Below the pieces are notes generated by a model. That model saw only the letters and a list, made by a program, of their open reading frames with translations, did no database searches and was not told where the DNA came from. Made by a program: the position numbers and the translations under genes. Below, piece by piece: positions 5,713-7,303 of a stretch of DNA of 7,303 nucleotides (positions within the stretch are counted from its first letter, which is position 1; the number at the start of each line of letters is the position of its first letter). Origin of the DNA: Planctomycetales bacterium (GTDB lineage Bacteria; Planctomycetota; Planctomycetia; Pirellulales; Thermoguttaceae); contig SKJM01000351.1 in NCBI GenBank assembly GCA_007122045.1, forward strand, positions 1 through 7,303. Direction: 5' to 3'.

Positions 5713-7303
5713 TGTCAGGACCAGTTTGAAGCTGTTGTCCCCGGAGGTCCCGAAATCGAAGAGCGTCTGAGGGCCGCCCCCGGCCCACTTGAGGGAAATG
5801 TCCACGGTGATCTCGCCGAGATCGGCCACGTTCGGGGCGGCCTCCCCGTACTGGTCCCTCCCGTTGAACGTCGCCGCCCGGATGTCGCCTTCCTTCATGA
5901 AGCCCGGCTGCCCGTAGAGCACGCCGTTGTAGAACACCAGTTCATGCAGGTAGGCGTCATCATCGCCGTGCTCCTGGTAGTGGTCCTCCATGAGCGACGT
6001 CTCCCGCTGGTCGAACTGGTAATTGGCTTGCAGGCCGAGATCGAACCCGGCGAACACGAGGCGCCGCTGTTCAGGACCGGAACTCGCGACCGCGCCGGCG
6101 GTCGTCTCCTCAATGGAGAACGGATTCTCGGCGTCATCAGGGTACACCGCAAACTCGAAGTTCCGGTTGAGGATGTTGCGCGAGACCCTCGCGTAGCCCG
6201 ACAGCTCGGCGGCACCGCACACAATGGCCTTGCCGTAGACCCGGGCGTTATCCTTGATGACCACGCCCTTTCCGCTGACGATCGCGTAGTCCTCGATGAT
6301 CGCCTGGTCCAGCACCGTCGCGCCGTCGAGCACCATGCAGTCGGGGCCGATATAGGCCGTCGGCGCCACCGTGGCGGACGCGGCCACCCAGCCGCCGCCG
6401 TTCGGATGCCTCGCGCCCACGGCATTCTGCAACAGCCAGTCCGCACGGTGCAAGAGGATGACGGGCGTCGTGAGCGCCCGTTCGCGGGCCCTCGGGCGCG
6501 TATAGAGGTCCTCTGGAACGCCGTCCTTGATCACCGCCAGCGCCTCCTCGCGGAGCGTCTTTAGGCGGGCCTTCATTTCGGCGTAGCCGGGCGTGCCTGA
6601 GGGATGGGGCCAGTCCATCTCCGCGCCTCGCTGCCCTCCGGTGATCGCGTTCCGCGCGAAGGAGGGCCCGATCAGGTCCCAGTTCTCGTTCACGCCCACC
6701 GGCGCGCGCGGGTTCGCCGGCCGGCAACCCGTGAGCTGGACATCATAGGGATACTTGTATGCGTACGGCGATCCATACCACCGCCCATCGCCCTTGGCGT
6801 CGGACAGGGCGTACGGCGTGGCGGTTACCGTCAACCAGTGGCGCTTGTCGCCGGGCCGGACGTCCATGCTCATCGTGCCCCTGTTCCACAGCGGGCTGTA
6901 ACGGCTCCGCCCGTCCTTGTCCACGGCCACAAGGCACGCGCGCCAGTCGCTGTAGGTGTCGGGGTCGAAGTGGCCTTGTAAGTCCACCTTGATCTCCGTG
7001 GCGTCCGGATCTGCTTCAAGTCGTATCAGGTTCACGCCGAACATCTCCGGCGCCTCGACCGTGTCGCTGCGATAGAGCCCGGCTTCCCTGTCCAGCGCAA
7101 CGAGCATGGCCCGGTTCGGCGCCGGGAACGTCGCCCGCAATTCCGCTTCCAGCTCCCAATCGTATTCCGCCATGCGGGCGCCCATCTGGCCGAAGAAATC
7201 GCCCACGCCCCGGATACCGTCCTTCCAAATGCCCCGTTCCTCGCCCAGCGTGGCCATCTTGTGCATGGGTGTCGCCACATAGCCGCCTATCGAGTTCAGC
7301 GAG
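5710..7303 (-). CDS. N-terminal part (5'-partial) of interrupted beta-helix/LamG protein
   Basis: The frame is open through the right window edge, so the true start is outside. A GTG at 7278 is possible (AGGCGG lies a few nt upstream), but upstream in-frame residues such as LNSIGGY read naturally into the domain. Numbering from that GTG: 1-40 includes GIWKDGIRGVGDFFG; 50-260 is a region with beta-rich character and a Tyr-rich patch (YGSPYAYKYPYD); 297-368 is a left-handed beta-helix made of about twelve hexapeptide units (ATVAPTAYIGPDCMV and onward to SGYARV); 407-522 is the first half of a LamG-like domain (LQANYQFD, then FNGRDQYGEA). The frame ends at TAA in the middle of that domain. The combination with a beta-helix and LamG recalls Svx/AvrXca-type (DUF6055) extracellular proteins, but this is from memory and tentative. 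It probably encodes a secreted protein. Confidence 0.8.
   Translation of the reverse strand, partial: SLNSIGGYVATPMHKMATLGEERGIWKDGIRGVGDFFGQMGARMAEYDWELEAELRATFPAPNRAMLVALDREAGLYRSDTVEAPEMFGVNLIRLEADPDATEIKVDLQGHFDPDTYSDWRACLVAVDKDGRSRYSPLWNRGTMSMDVRPGDKRHWLTVTATPYALSDAKGDGRWYGSPYAYKYPYDVQLTGCRPANPRAPVGVNENWDLIGPSFARNAITGGQRGAEMDWPHPSGTPGYAEMKARLKTLREEALAVIKDGVPEDLYTRPRARERALTTPVILLHRADWLLQNAVGARHPNGGGWVAASATVAPTAYIGPDCMVLDGATVLDQAIIEDYAIVSGKGVVIKDNARVYGKAIVCGAAELSGYARVSRNILNRNFEFAVYPDDAENPFSIEETTAGAVASSGPEQRRLVFAGFDLGLQANYQFDQRETSLMEDHYQEHGDDDAYLHELVFYNGVLYGQPGFMKEGDIRAATFNGRDQYGEAAPNVADLGEITVDISLKWAGGGPQTLFDFGTSGDNSFKLVLT

Noticed and set aside
4732..6564. A 610-codon plus-strand open frame
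   Set aside because: It is antisense and in register to the beta-helix/LamG/coiled-coil frame, with no recognisable protein features. It stays open only because the opposite strand has strong codon bias.

Overview
The window is GC-rich bacterial DNA with every credible gene on the minus strand. A Cys-type sulfatase, a formylglycine-generating-enzyme-fold (FGE-like) secreted protein, a very large beta-helix/LamG/coiled-coil protein and a secreted Arg/Glu-rich coiled-coil protein together resemble the Planctomycetota-Verrucomicrobiota-Kiritimatiellota (PVC) group. No rRNA or other marker gene is present, so that placement is an inference from gene style.

Layout in transcription order, from right to left. 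(1) 7303 to 4096: one long reading frame, open at the right edge. It carries an N-terminal domain not firmly identified, a left-handed beta-helix of hexapeptide repeats, a LamG-like (concanavalin-type) domain and about 350 residues of coiled coil. A single in-frame TAA at 5712-5710 cuts the LamG domain in half, so it appears as two ORFs that are really one gene: a nonsense allele, a sequencing error, or less likely a read-through site. (2) 4082 to 3144: a secreted FGE-sulfatase-fold protein, 13 nt after the previous stop and therefore probably in the same operon. It lacks the paired C-terminal cysteines of true FGE. (3) 3143 to 2941: an intergenic stretch with a possible terminator, then a good sigma70-type promoter whose spacer holds a perfect inverted repeat. 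(4) 2940 to 1402: a complete secreted arylsulfatase with all expected catalytic residues. (5) 1401 to 1285: a second promoter. (6) 1284 to 376: a signal-peptide-bearing coiled-coil protein with three tandem 13-residue repeats. (7) 375 to 1: no convincing gene but an unusual density of stem-loops, including a perfect 12-bp stem with a TTCG loop and a 13-bp stem with one bulge.

How the parts fit: four exported or surface-type proteins sit together, and sulfatase plus FGE-fold neighbours recall sulfated-polysaccharide degradation loci. However, the FGE-like protein probably does not activate the sulfatase, and the two lie in separate transcription units. I see no CRISPR array, tRNA, transposase or defence system. 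The items most worth a second look are the nonsense codon in the giant protein, the unusual domain combination of that protein, the FGE-fold protein without catalytic cysteines, and the hairpin-dense gene-free region at the left end.
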